A stretch of DNA of 64,000 nt from Tolypeutes matacus (Eukaryota > Chordata > Mammalia > Cingulata > Chlamyphoridae): NCBI GenBank assembly GCA_026826555.1, contig JAKSZT010053883.1, forward strand, positions 27,025,225 to 27,089,224, given 5' to 3'. Below, piece after piece: positions 44,085 to 54,587 of this stretch; positions within the stretch are counted from its first letter, which is position 1; each line of letters starts with the position of its first letter. The position numbers were made by a program, and so were the translations under genes. The notes under the pieces were generated by a model. The model saw only the letters and a list, made by a program, of their open reading frames with translations. It was not told the origin of the DNA and made no database searches.

Positions 44085-46807
44085 ATGGGCAGGCATTTGC
44101 TACTGCCTGGTTTGTTCCTGTCCCTTCCTCTGGTTGCAGCCTGGACAAATTTCAACTGCCTAGTGACCGAAGGCTCCCGACTGCCTCTCTTCTCCCGCTT
44201 CTTCCTGGCCTGCCCCTTGGACTCCAGTTTGCCCCTCCTTGCCTCATGTACCTCAGTGAGGAACCTGACACAGGCCTTGGAGGCTGTGCCGCAGAGAGTG
44301 GAGGGGCTCTTTATCTCGGGCTCCATTCCTATCCTGCCCCCGGATGCTTTCTCCTCCTTCCCTGGGCTTAAGGTCCTAGGGCTGAACCTGAAACTCACCC
44401 AGCTACTGCCAGGAGCTCTCTGGGGCCTAGGGCACCTTCAGCAACTTTCTTTTTTGGGCAGTAGGAGTCACCTTTACCTACACCCTGATGCCTTTGGCAA
44501 CCTGAGCTCCCTTCAGCATCTGAACTTCCTGGATCTCTGTCTGGATGGGAGTGTGGGTGTCCGGTTGCCTCCCAGGCTACGGCGGTTGTCTGTCCAGCAC
44601 AGTTGCCTTCAGAATGTAGGCATGCTGGCTGACATCTTCCCAGACTTAGTGCTTGGAGCCTCCTCTGGAGATGGCTGGACCCTGGACATGTTGGACCTAT
44701 CACTCAACTGGGAGCTGAAGATGGCCAGCCCCGGGGCCCTACAGGGTCTCAAGCTGGGGACTCTACTTCTGGATCACACAAACATAGAGGCTGATGCAGT
44801 GGTGGGACTGGGACTACAGAGGCTGGATAACCTGTCTGTGGTGCACACAGGCACAGCCAAGCTGCCTGCCAGGGTGATTGCCCACCTTGAGCTGCAGGAG
44901 CTGAATTTGGGAGTAACTCATATACAGCAAATAGCCCCGGAGGACCTGGCTTCCTGCCACAGCCTGAAGAGCTTGACCCTTAACAGCATTGGTCTGATCG
45001 ACTTGCCCCCTGGTTTCTTGGCTGCCATGCCCAGGCTTCAGAGACTGAGCCTGAAAAACAACGAACTGCAGAATGCCATGCTTTGCACAAACAAGACAGG
45101 TGCTGGGTCAGGACTGCAGGTCCTGAATCTGTCTAATAACAACCTGCATAACCTGTCCCCAGCCACTTTCTCCTGTTTGCCCCACCTTCGGAAGTTGCTA
45201 CTTTTGGGAAACCAGCTGGTCTTCCTGGAGGGCCAGGTGTTCAAGGGCCTGAGGCGGCTGGAGATGCTGGACTTGGGCAAGAATCCACTGGTGACTCTGG
45301 GCCAGGGCTGGCTGGCTCCTCTGCCTGTACTGACCACCCTCAACTTGCTAGACACCCAGATAATGTGGAGCCCAGCCTGGGACTTCCGGGGCCCAGAGAA
45401 TCTGCACAACTTGAAACTGAGGCTCCCCTCTGACCCTTCTGCGGTAGTGTTGTCCCTGCCCATGAGGCTAACCAGCTTGGAGCTTCAAGCAGTCTCAGGC
45501 ATGAAGCCTTTGAAGCTGGCTCCTAATGTCTTTCCAGTCTTGCAGACCCTGACTCTGAAAGGCTGGGGGCTGCAGCTGAGGGCCCAGAATGTGTCCAAGA
45601 TCTTCCCTGCTCTTCGCCAACTCTCCCTGCTTGGTAACAGCTTAGAGGCCCTCTGCTCCCAGGGCACCTCCAGCTTCTTCCTCTGGCAGCTCCCCAGGCT
45701 CAAGCAGCTGAGCGTGCAGGGGGACGGGCACAGCCCTGGGCCCTGTTGCATCACGGGGCTGCCCCGCTTGCGGGAGCTGGTGCTGCTGAGACTGCAGTCC
45801 CGAGACCGGCCCCGCCCAGTGCGGCTTGAGGAGCTGGTGGGTGAGCTGCCAAGGCTCGAGCTGCTGCACCTGTCCCAAACAGGGTTGGAGACACTGTCTG
45901 CTGCTGCTTTCCAGGGCCTAGGCAGCCTCCAGATCCTAGTGCTGGACAAAGAGAATGGCCTTGTGCTGGACAGCAGCCTCCAGGAACACAGTCCTCAGAT
46001 GCCTCAGTACATGTATTTTCTGTGTTCTTGGCCTGCCAATGTGCCAATGCATGGGTGGGGCCCTGGCTTGAGCGGTCCCCCAGAACATACGTGCACATAG
46101 TATCACACCAGCTGTGCCAATCAGAAACCGGGGGTCGTTCCAAGAATCCCCTATTCCCCTTTCTCTGGAGCTACTGCCCCAAGGCCTTGGGGTTGGAACT
46201 CTTTTTGGGCAGCTTTGCCCTGCTGCTTCTGCTGATGTCCTTGCCCTTCCTACAGGAAGCCAGGAACTCTTGGGTCCTCTATCTCCAGGCTTTGTTCAGG
46301 GCTTGGCTCCAGGGTCTGAAGGGCTGGAGGGGTGAGAGGAAGAAGTTCCTCTATGACGTGTTTGTATCCCACTGCAGGGAAGACCAGGGCTGGGTGGTGC
46401 AGGAACTGCTGCCTGCTCTGGAGGGCTGCCCTCCTGCTGGCCGGGGACTGCGCCTCTGCCTCCCTGAGAGGGACTTTGAGCCAGGCAAGGACGTGGCAGA
46501 CAATGTGGCGGACAGCATGGCGGGCAGCCGGGTCACGCTCTGCGTGCTAAGTCACCAGGCCCTGCTCACGCCCCGCTGCCGTCTGGAGCTCCGCCTGGCC
46601 ACCTCTCTCCGGCTGGCTGCCCCCCAACCCCCAGGGCTGCTGCTGGTCTTCTTGGAGCCCATCTCCCGCCACCAGCTCCCTGGCTACCACAGGCTAGCCT
46701 GTCTGCTCCGCTGTGGAGACTATGGTGTGTGGCCCAAGGAAGGTGAAAGAAAGGAGTACTTCTGGGCTTGGCTGGGGAGCAGACTGGAGCAGATTGGGTT
46801 ACGGTAG
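44085..46807 (+). CDS. TLR12: Toll-like receptor 12, single coding exon with one frameshift
   Basis: It encodes a type I membrane receptor. In mouse, TLR12 acts in endosomes with TLR11 and UNC93B1 to sense apicomplexan profilin and signals through MyD88. The start at 44,085 is in good context (gagATGg) and opens a signal peptide ('MGRHLLLPGLFLSLPL'). Leucine-rich repeats follow (e.g. 'LQVLNLSNNNLHNLSPATF') to about residue 645, with several N-x-S/T sites. The frame is then lost near 46,020. The other frame supplies the cysteine-rich cap ('FLACQCANAW'), a membrane segment (46,192-46,253) and a TIR domain (46,340-46,770). The TIR domain has box 1 'YDVFVSHC', BB-loop 'ERDFEPGKD' with its proline, and box 3 FW, then a stop at 46,805. 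Without the shift the length would be about 905 residues, matching mouse TLR12 (906 from memory). As given, the frame ends at 46,100 after 671 residues. Its closest relatives are TLR11/12; the whole-length match argues for TLR12. Confidence 0.9.
46014..46030 (+). other. TLR12: Frameshift site in TLR12
   Basis: Upstream homology runs in frame to 'PQMPQYMYFL' (codons ending about 46,022). Downstream homology ('LACQC') starts at 46,028 in the frame one base earlier. From remembered mouse spacing about four bases are missing here, more than a one-base homopolymer error. There is no canonical X_XXY_YYZ slippery heptamer and no GT-AG pair that would repair the frame. Confidence 0.75.
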
Positions 46808-47385
46808 AGTGGGAGCATGTGTTGGAGGGTGGGGGTAGGAAGAGCAAGCAACCTGGCAGGGAGATTGAGGGTATGTGTGGGTATGTGAGACCAATCTCAG
46901 CTTCTGATGGGTGGTAAGGGTGCTGCATGTACAGGGAGGCTCACTGGTTGGGAACACAGCATTTGGGAAGGCACTGGAGGCTGAATGAGAAAGTTTGGGA
47001 GATGGCAGGTGGCTGTGCAGATGTGATGTGATCTCAAGACCTCTAAATCCTCACTAAATTTACCAAGTTCACAAAATGCTTCACTTGATTCCGGACAGCC
47101 CTAAGCTGTGGCGTAGGGACCAGGCCAAGTTCAACCACATCTTTAAGGGGCAGAAGGGCCCCTTTTGCCATCTGCTTATAGAGGGATGGACCAGCTGAGG
47201 ACCAAAAAAGTTGAGTAGTTGGGACTCTGCCCAGGAGGCAGCAGGCTGATTACCTGTTCCCACAGTAAAAACTTGAAGGTGTATTCACATCTGTGGCCTC
47301 GGTTGATCCTCTTAGCAAAATGGGGAGGAGAAACCCACCCTCCTTAGCACTCTGTGCTCTAGCTGTGCTAAACTCCCTGTAGCTC
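46808..47385. other. TLR12 3' flank, no further gene
   Basis: It probably holds 3' untranslated sequence. No AATAAA occurs close to the stop. No coding exon or named repeat is seen. Confidence 0.4.
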
Positions 47386-47389
47386 CCAG

Positions 47390-47640
47390 AACACCATGCT
47401 CTCTGGGCTTTTGCATGCGCTGCTCCTTCTATCAAGAATACCCATTCCCCACTCTGGGAAACTCCAACTTATCCTTTAAAATTCATCTCAGTCACTACTT
47501 TCTCTACAATCCTTCCCTGACCTTCTAGCCTGGGTAAGTTGCTGCCTCTGGGCTCCCACAACGTCCTGTACTTTATTTCCCTTTCTCAAAGGACTGATCA
47601 CACTGTCCCTTCTGTCACACGTCAGGGAACTCCTGGAACA
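47390..47640 (+). repeat. L2 3' region
   Basis: 'ctctgggcttttgcatgcgc', 'caacttatcctttaaaattc', 'tcagtcactactttctctac' and 'cctgtactttatttccctt' follow the L2 sense order. Confidence 0.7.
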
Positions 47641-47739
47641 GTGGTCTGCAAAATGGTGTGCACAAGATGATCCACTGGAGATCAGAAAGAAAATGATATA
47701 CTTTCTATTTCTTTTTTTTAAATTTATTTTATCTCAGCT

Positions 47740-47945
47740 TATTCTGAAGCCAGCCTGCCTGCTTTTTAGCCATTGGCATATTACTTAAACTCCCTGTAAC
47801 TCAGTTTCCTCTTCTGTAATATGGGATAATATTAGACCCTCCCTCAAAGGGCTTTTTGAGTATTAAATGAGTTAATGTCTATAAAGCACTAAGAATGGGA
47901 CCTAATGTATTATAAATTTCAATAAAAGTTAGCTATAGTTTTTGC
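47740..47945 (+). repeat. MIR
   Basis: 'gtaactcagtttcctcttct', 'gggctttttgagtattaaat', 'ctataaagcactaagaatgg' and 'tttcaataaaagttagct' give a nearly complete MIR core and tail. Confidence 0.75.
47920..47926 (+). terminator. Candidate polyadenylation signal AATAAA
   Basis: AATAAA, within a MIR tail, 1.1 kb beyond the TLR12 stop on the same strand. Another lies near 47,966. Whether either ends the TLR12 transcript cannot be told from sequence. Confidence 0.25.
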
Positions 47946-48129
47946 ATGTGTATCATTTATAAGTAAATAAATACCTATGTGCTGGGAGTGTGTGCTCAGA
48001 AATGTTTTACTCATAGGTGTGTTTGATAAGGAAAGTTTGGAGAGCAGGTTTGATTCATTTCTGCAACCTTAGAGCCTAGTGCTGGCCCGGCTCAGCGAGG
48101 GTCTTGACAGTTGTGGACAGAATGCTTGC

Positions 48130-48265
48130 AAATCAAATCCTGGTTGATGCTGAAAACCAGGGTGTTTCAGGCTCTGCCACTTATCTCTATATGACACTGG
48201 GCAGGGCACTTGGCCTTTTGGGGCCTTAGTTTCCTCGCTTGTAAAATACACGGCTTTAATTAGAC
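48130..48265 (+). repeat. MIR fragment
   Basis: 'caggctctgccacttatctc', 'gacactgggcagggcacttg' and 'ggccttagtttcctcgcttg' match the MIR sense core. Confidence 0.65.
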
Positions 48266-48574
48266 AAAGGCTGAGGGAAGCCATAGAACAATTCCAGGCT
48301 AGATTTACAGTGAGGGGCGCCCTCTTGTGTCCTAATGGGGTCCTTTCCTCTCTGTGCACTCACCTCCATTCCTCCTTTTTGGGGCAGATGATCCTGGACT
48401 AGATGTCCTTCCCCGGCCCTTCAAAGCTGCCTTTCCAGCTTCAGGTCCTGAAACTCTCTTAAATGTCTCCAAGCTCTGCTCTCCGGTCTTCCCAGCATCC
48501 CACACTGCCACATTGCATTCCCACTCCTGATTCTGTGGTCTCTTCATGGGACCAAGAAAAGACCTTTAGGTTAC

Positions 48575-48760
48575 ATGTTCAGGGGTTCAAATCCCAGCCC
48601 TGGTTACTTTTTGGCCATGTGATCTTGAACAAGTCATTTCGTCTTTCTAAGCCCCCATTTCCTCCTTGTAAATTGGGATAATAACACCAACCTCATAGGG
48701 CTGTTAATGAGACTTCAATAACCAGAAGGTGCTTATATGTTGCTATTACATCTATTGAGC
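48575..48760 (+). repeat. MIR
   Basis: 'ggttcaaatcccagccctgg', 'cttgaacaagtcatttcgtc', 'aaattgggataataacacca' and 'cctcatagggctgttaatga' match the MIR sense core. Confidence 0.75.
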
Positions 48761-48764
48761 AAAA

Positions 48765-49530
48765 TCACACACACATTATTATTATAAATAAGTCAGCACA
48801 GAGAAGGAATTTGAACTGGATCTTTAAGACCAAGATACAGAACTCCTCTAATTTTGACACCAGCTAACATGTACTGAACACTTATGATGTGTTAGGTAAT
48901 GTCAATTTGCCTGTCATAGTTATTAGTGAAGAGAATAATAGCTAATGTTACCGTAAGCATGGCTATTTCCAATAGAAGGGCCCGCCCAATCCAATGCCAC
49001 AAAGGAGAAACACCTCAGTTGGAAGGTGATTTATTGCGAGAACACAGCAAGGAACTGGGGGAATCTTCCCCAAACCAGTTCAAAGTGAGAATGGGAACTA
49101 GGGGTTTTAAAGGCAAAGAAAAAGGGGTTATGTGCAATTTCTCAGTCCTGTGTTGTCTCAAGCATGCCAAATCTGTCCTTGGTTTCAGCAGCTAATTAAC
49201 CACAGTTTAGCAAGGTCTTCATGACTCCTTTCTCAGCCAACTGCTCAAGGATATCAAGCTGTGTGTGTGTGTTTGTGTAACTGAGGAAAGTTACAGATTT
49301 ACTGGGACATAACACCTGACACAGTGCTCCTGTCACCATTCTGTGTGGTTTTCTTTTGAGATGTTATCTTATTCCTGTAAGGAAAACAGAGGTCTGGTTA
49401 ATATCTTTCAGGGAACTAAGTGCAAAGAGCAAACTTGTAAAATTAGATTAATTGAAAAACAGCTCCATTAGTATATTAGAATTTTCAGAACAGCTTGGGT
49501 GAAGAAATTTTAGTAAGCACACTTTCCAAC
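48765..49530. other. Intergenic DNA, no gene seen
   Basis: It holds a short GT-rich tract at 49,259-49,278 and possibly an old LTR-like remnant ('aaggtgatttattgcgagaa' at 49,023). No gene is recognised. Confidence 0.4.
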
Positions 49531-49534
49531 TATC

Positions 49535-49765
49535 ACTAATGATTATTAAACTCCTTCTGTGTGTCAGACACGTGCCAAGTTCTTTACATACTTTTCCCTA
49601 TTTATTCCTCTCAACAACCCTATCAGGTAGGTAACATTATTATTATTCCCATTTTACAGATGAGAAAACGGAAGTAGAAGAAAGTTAAGCAATTTGCTGA
49701 AAGTTTCCCAACTAGTGAGTAGTAAAACCCACATCCTGCATTTGAAAGTAAGAAGTTTCAGACAC
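49535..49765 (-). repeat. MIR
   Basis: 'ctctcaacaaccctatcagg', 'cattttacagatgagaaaac' and 'gaaagttaagcaatttgctg' are the reverse-complement MIR core. Confidence 0.75.
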
Positions 49766-49769
49766 AATT

Positions 49770-49935
49770 TGACTCTAGGGAACATCCCTTACCTGCATTA
49801 TCTCATTTAGGTTCTATTATATTACCCATTTTTACAGATGGAAAAACCGTGCACAAAAGAGGTGCAGTAATTTGTTCAAGGTCACACAGCTAGGAAGCAG
49901 TTGGTTGGGTTTTGGACCCACATTCTCAACCCCAG
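49770..49935 (-). repeat. MIR
   Basis: 'cctgcattatctcatttagg', 'cccatttttacagatggaaa' and 'gttcaaggtcacacagctag' are the reverse-complement MIR core. Confidence 0.75.
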
Positions 49936-50009
49936 ATTAGATTGCTCATTCCTCACAGGATTTACAATAGTACAAGGAAACTGCGTTTATATTAAGATTA
50001 CTCTGTAAA

Positions 50010-50278
50010 AATGATTAACATTCTTCCTACACCCACGAAGTGCCAAGCTCTGTACTAACCTATTTACATAATAATAGCTAACGTTCATCATTAGGATCCA
50101 GGCACGGAGTTAATCGTTTTAGGTGTATTATCTAATTAAAGCCTCACAAAAACCCGGTGACTTGGATGCTATTATCCTCATTTTTATAAGTGTAGCAAGA
50201 GAATTCAGAATTCACTCAAAGTCACGCAGCTTGGCGGTGAGCTGGAAATGGAACCTACAACTGTCCAACACTCTCCTG
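50010..50278 (-). repeat. One or two MIR fragments next to the CpG island
   Basis: 'gtgccaagctctgtactaac', 'ctaacgttcatcattaggat', 'gctattatcctcatttttat' and 'ctcaaagtcacgcagcttgg' give a reverse-complement MIR, with a second partial start around 50,072. Confidence 0.65.
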
Positions 50279-50598
50279 GCCCCTAGTCTACTCACCTCGG
50301 CTCACCGCCTCTCCTACCGCTTCAGCTTGGCTCTGTCTGGGGCCCACGGCTCTCCCTTCTCCCCTTCCATAGGCTCAGCTCCGCCCCCTTCAGTTCGAGC
50401 GCCAGCCCATTGGGCGGTGCCTCTAGGCGGGAGTCTCCTGAAAGGGCCAGAATCGCAACAGGCCCCGCCCGCCACCCGCATTGAACCTGTTTCTATTTGT
50501 TCCGGTGGAGCAGGGGCCGGGAGCTGACTTATCTATTGGCTGACGACATCTGAAAGGCGGCAAACACAGAGGCCCCCTACTGGTGCTCGCGCAGTACC

Positions 50599-50614
50599 TT
50601 CTGGGAATTGTAGT
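50599..50614 (-). promoter_or_regulatory. ZNF143/SBS-like motif, minus orientation
   Basis: The text 'ttctgggaattgtagt' is the complement of ACTACAATTCCCAGAA, the core of the ZNF143 (Staf)/THAP11 promoter element. Only the core was judged by eye. Confidence 0.7.
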
Positions 50615-50639
50615 CTTAAGCGGCCCCTTACTGGGGTGG

Positions 50640-50722
50640 CGCTGTTCGGACTCCCCGTCCCAGCATTCCCTGCGCGAACACTGGAGCACTTCCGCCCTGT
50701 TGTGAAGTGGGTGTCTCGGTGG
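50640..50722 (+). other. Probable non-coding first exon with splice donor
   Basis: A good donor (cggtgg|gtgagt) lies at 50,722/50,723 just after the densest CpG and motif cluster. No ATG-led conserved frame precedes it, so the exon would be 5' untranslated. Its start is unknown. The SCAN-domain exon expected downstream is not found up to 64,000. Assignment to ZSCAN20 is inference. Confidence 0.45.
50650..50676 (+). promoter_or_regulatory. Second ZNF143/SBS-like motif, plus orientation
   Basis: The core 'cccagcattccctgcgcg' matches the right part of the extended SBS2 consensus (CCCAgcATGCayTGCG). It opposes the copy at 50,599, about 40 bases away. Confidence 0.5.
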
Positions 50723-50800
50723 GTGAGTCTGGGTGGCGGAACGGGGGCACCTGAGGCTCGGCCTCTCGGTTGGAGATTTAGGAGGAGGTGGTATCACAGG

Positions 50801-51435
50801 GGGCCGGGGAATGTGAAAGGAGAGAAAGAAGCTTTTATGTGTGTGTGGGGAGAGCGGAGGAGGGGATGGCGGTCGGAGGATGAAGCGTCCGGAGATGGGA
50901 AGGGTCTTAGAGTGGACCGGGATTTGGAGGGAGATAGACCGCACTGGGAGTGAGGAGGGTCATAGAAAGGCGAAGAGGCGGAGAAAGGCTTTGGAGGTGG
51001 GGGAGTTATAGAAAGGTCTGGAGGCCACAGAAGGAAGGGTAGAGGGCTTTGGGGCCCTGGCAAAAAGTGAAGATAAAGAGGGCCATGGCTTGAAGCCCGA
51101 CCTTAAAAGCCCCTGCTTACCCACTTAGAATAAACATGTCTGAATTTGGTACCCCCTTACACTTTCTCAAATAATTGTTTCCTCTGGAACCTAGTGGATA
51201 GGAGTGGTTGTTATGTTTTGCCCCATCCCTATAACTCTATCCTTAGGCAAAGTTGGAAGTGAATGGCACCATCATCCCACTTTACCCAGTCGCTGTCTCT
51301 GATTACTCTAGCTTTCCTCCATATCCAGGGATTCTCAAATCCTTTCACTTTCCCTTACTATGTCTTGAATCTGCCCCTACATTGCCATGGTTTTGCAGAA
51401 GAATTCACCTCCCCATCTTCCCAGCATGGGCTCAC
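50801..51435. other. Proximal intron 1, no repeat recognised
   Basis: G-rich purine-biased text (50,800-51,060) gives way to ordinary sequence. The overlapping frames at 50,423-50,953 are CpG-island artefacts. Confidence 0.45.
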
Positions 51436-51439
51436 ACAT

Positions 51440-51920
51440 TGCAGCTAGTGTGATCTATTTAACCCCCAAATCTGATTATGCCTTCTCCTTCTTAAAACCC
51501 TTCATTGGTTCCCATTGTCTACAGAATTAAGTCCAAAGCTTTAGCCTGGCATTCAGCTGTCATCAATTTCCTTTGTGTTTATCTTTTCTTATTGCCCCTG
51601 TGCACTCCATGCTTCCAGGGCCATCAAGGTTCTCCCCATTTCCTGGTGAACTGTGGTTCACTCTGCTTACTCTACTCTTTTCTGCCATTCTTTGCCAAGA
51701 GGACCACTCTTCCTTCAAGAACCAACTAAAATTTTACTTTGTTTGATTTCCTTAGGCAAATTAGGTCACCCTCCACCCCCTAGGCTCCCACAGATTTCTT
51801 TTACTGCATGTACCATATTAGATCATAATTATCTTTGGCTTGTTTCGCTCTTCCACTAGACTATAAGCATCTCTAGGATAGGCATCAGTAAATACTTGAT
51901 GAATGTGTGAATAAAGACTA
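51440..51920 (+). repeat. L2 3' region, long
   Basis: 'gattatgccttctccttctt', 'cccattgtctacagaattaa', 'gccatcaaggttctccccat', 'ccactagactataagcatct' and 'gtaaatacttgatgaatgtg' follow the L2 3' order. Confidence 0.8.
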
Positions 51921-51924
51921 TCCA

Positions 51925-53070
51925 AGGCACGCTTTGATATTCCAGCTTGAGGACTGCTACTTCCAGTGGATTTCCAGGGGACGTGAACTGTAGTTTTCTC
52001 CTGCTGTCAGGATTGTCTTTGCTGGAAGCTCAGGATGGTTCAGTGCTTATGAGAGTTAAGCCACGGGTAGCAAATATATGGAATGTGTGCCGCCACTGCC
52101 ATTTCCCCTTCCTCTGTATCCCTGGTAGTCATGGCTGATTGGTGACAGCAAATATTCCAAACAGGGCAGCCCACTACTCTAGGCAGCCACTTCAGGTTGA
52201 TCAGAGTTGGCACTTTAAATGAAATTTTATTTGCTCTTCTTTGTTTAAGCCCTTAAATAAGAGGTCAGGCTGCTTTAATCCATAGCCTGGACCATTAGCC
52301 AAGTAGCCTGACAGCCTCTGGTAACTTCCAGTTTCATTCTCTTTGGAGGTTATAGATTAGACCTGGCTTTTCCTGTGGGACTGTGGCAAATTCCATCTTC
52401 CCACTCCATTGTTCACTAGTGGGCTTCTTTTGTCCACACCCATATTCAGTATTCCAGGAGCTAGGATGCCATTCAGCTTCCCTGTGTTTTTAAAGGAATC
52501 CTGATACTGCAGGAGTCAAAACTTATTCCTTATAGCTTGTGGGAATCTACTGTTTCTAGGTCTTCCTGATATTGAAAGAGACATTTGAGTCCATTTAGCT
52601 CAAAAGTGGTCAAGGGACAGTATGTTGTATGAAGCCCCCTATTATGCTTTATTTAATATTCATGATGTTAAAAATAATTCCAAATTGGTTGCCAACATTT
52701 AAAAATCCAGGGTTCTGGCTTCTCTTGGAAAAATTCAAAGGCCTGGCAACACTGGGCCTGTGTTCAGCCACAATTCCCTACTTTACTCACTTCACTCATT
52801 TACAATACCTGCCTGGTCCCTGTAGCCATTTAAATTTGTAGCCACTCATTCTAGTTTTCCTATTTTTTTGTTTTACCTGATTTACTAATTGGGGAGCCTG
52901 GGACAACTGCTGAGTAGGGTCAGGCTGTAAGTTGCAGCCTAAATAGGTAGCTGTGGGGACTATGTTACCTGCCCAAAGTCATATGGCAAGAGGGACTAAA
53001 ACCCTGATCTCCTCATTCCTGCCTTAATATTATTCTCATTCTCTCCATACCATTTTCTCAGGAGTTTGTA
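51925..53070. other. Intronic DNA, no gene or named repeat
   Basis: The stretch appears unique. Short frames (51,947-52,138; 52,629-52,841) have no recognisable features or flanking splice sites that convince me. Confidence 0.4.
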
Positions 53071-53074
53071 TGAC

Positions 53075-53265
53075 TAGAGGAGGCTACATGGTGTGGGTAA
53101 GAAAATGACCGGAGAAAATAGATTTGTGTTTCAATCCCAACTCTGCCACTTGCTAGTTGTATAACCTTAAGCGATGATTATTCATAGAAGCTCAGTTTCC
53201 CTATATGTAAATTGAAGACTTAGTGGAGCTATACTTTACAGGATGATTACATTCTAAACTCAGTG
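53075..53265 (+). repeat. MIR
   Basis: 'ggctacatggtgtgggtaag', 'caatcccaactctgccactt', 'gctagttgtataaccttaag' and 'ctcagtttccctatatgtaa' match the complete MIR sense order, including the tRNA-derived head. Confidence 0.8.
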
Positions 53266-53298
53266 CAGAAGGTAAAAATCACAGCTTGAAAATCCAAC

Positions 53299-53493
53299 GG
53301 GAAGCGGCTGTGGCTCAATCAATAGGGCTCCCGTTTACCATATGGGAGGCCCCAGGTTTGGTTCCCGGGGCCTCCTGGTGAAGGCAAGCCCGCCCGCACG
53401 GCGTGGTTAGCTGACCCAGAGAGCACAAGCAGCAAGGGGGGGATAAATTAATAAATAAATAAAATATTTAAAAAAAAAAAAAAAAAAAAAAAA
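53299..53493 (+). mobile_element. Short DAS-type SINE, young-looking
   Basis: Same subfamily as 25,311-25,497, with tail A23. The duplication is 'gaaaatccaac' (53,288-53,298) against 'gaaaatccatc' (53,494-53,504). Confidence 0.92.
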
Positions 53494-53504
53494 GAAAATC
53501 CATC

Positions 53505-54260
53505 GACACGGAGCCATTTCAGGAAACAACATGCTGTCAAAAGCTAACCAGCACAGCTGGCTTTTCTGGGTTGAACAGTAGATGAAAGAGTTGGCTTGTG
53601 TTTAAGGACTCTGCTTTATGAAAGACACTCCCCTGACATTTAATGGAAAGGAAGTCTTGAGGGAAGTAAGACCATTTTAGGGAACAGCAGAGTCATGGAC
53701 ATCATCACGATATGCTCACTTTGGGATAGACACATTGTGGATGGAACTGGCTGCCCAATTTGAATTATGCTTTCTCTCTATCTGGTCTTTGTGCATAGTT
53801 AATATGTGTAAGTCATAAGCCAAGGTAATGCAACTCAACACGGATAATGCTTGCCTGGAGGATACAGTGAGATCATAAATGTAGAGTACACAGCAAGGGG
53901 CTTAGCATCTTGTGGGTACTCTTTGAGACTGCTGATCCTAGTGGGGTCCCAGGATTCCCAGTCAGATCTGAGGAATGCTTCGGTCCATTTTCCTTTTGTC
54001 AGCTGTCACCCTGCTGTTGGCTGACTTTTGACCCCTTTCTGCAATAGGCTGTGTGCTGTCCATATCTGTCCAAGAGAAGAGTGGAAAAAGCTGTGGTGAT
54101 ATATGGCCCCTGGGGCTTTCTGATTTCTATTTGAAACTAACCCTTGGGATTTTTCAAGTTTTTCCAGAAGAAAATACCCATTATGTGAGACTGTGGGCTT
54201 TAGGCCTGATGGGACTGCTCATTGCCTATTTGTTGTAGTGTCCTCTCTTTGAAAGAGCAT
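53505..54260. other. Intronic DNA, no gene seen
   Basis: Appears unique. The 61-residue frame at 54,053-54,238 lacks any recognisable domain. Confidence 0.4.
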
Positions 54261-54264
54261 ATAC

Positions 54265-54410
54265 TCTTTACTTGCTTATTGACTCTCTCTCTGAGTAGAC
54301 CATAACTTCCATGAAGGTGGAATTTTCTGTCCTAGACACTGTTGGATCCTTAGCTCTCAGTACAGGGCACATAGTGGGCACTATGTAAATGATTGGCGAA
54401 TTAGTCTGCG
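54265..54410 (+). repeat. L2 3' terminal fragment
   Basis: 'gtagaccataacttccatga' and 'ctcagtacagggcacatagt' then 'ggcactatgtaaatgattgg' match the L2 end. Confidence 0.65.
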
Positions 54411-54537
54411 TATGAGAGAGGGACACAAATGTGCTTGGACTAGTTCATCAGGCTGTGGTTAAAAAAGAAATTTCATGAAAGGTTAATTCTTACCTTAATA
54501 TAAATGATGGCCCCTGCATAGCTCATTTGTCTTTAAT

Positions 54538-54587
54538 ATGTATGTGTGTGTGTATATATATATATTTTTTTTTTGTTGTTGTTGTTG
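54538..54587. repeat. TG/TA/T/TTG simple repeats at L1-D edge
   Basis: 'tgtgtgtgtgtatatatata' is followed by a T10 run and (GTT)n. This is the reverse complement of the L1-D A-tail side. Confidence 0.85.

Larger units (their letters stand above)
50280..50800. promoter_or_regulatory. CpG-rich promoter, probably of ZSCAN20
   Basis: CpG density rises sharply relative to the rest of the window. GC boxes occur at about 50,380 ('ctccgcccccttc') and 50,463 ('ggccccgcccgccaccc'), and inverted CCAAT boxes ('attgg') at about 50,409 and 50,535. There is an ETS-like 'cttccg' near 50,690 and no TATA box. The plus-strand donor at 50,722/50,723 points to transcription to the right. In mouse and human the gene next to TLR12 in this orientation is ZSCAN20 (from memory), so that is the likely owner. 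Confidence 0.7.

Noticed and set aside
43829..44398. 189-residue minus-strand frame over the TLR12 start
   Set aside because: It is an antisense shadow of the signal peptide and first leucine-rich repeats, with low-complexity charged composition and no family resemblance.
46014..46030. Programmed ribosomal frameshift rescuing TLR12
   Set aside because: The direction (-1) is right, but there is no X_XXY_YYZ heptamer and no precedent in Toll-like receptors.
46001..46040. Small intron restoring the TLR12 frame
   Set aside because: No usable GT...AG pair of plausible length lies here, and the homologous region is uninterrupted in known TLR12 genes.
50423..50944. 173-residue minus-strand frame in the CpG region
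   Set aside because: Proline- and arginine-rich composition results from GC content. There is no domain, and it crosses the promoter and splice donor.
54053..54238. 61-residue frame as a possible ZSCAN20 exon
   Set aside because: It lacks any SCAN or zinc-finger pattern and has no matching splice sites that convince.
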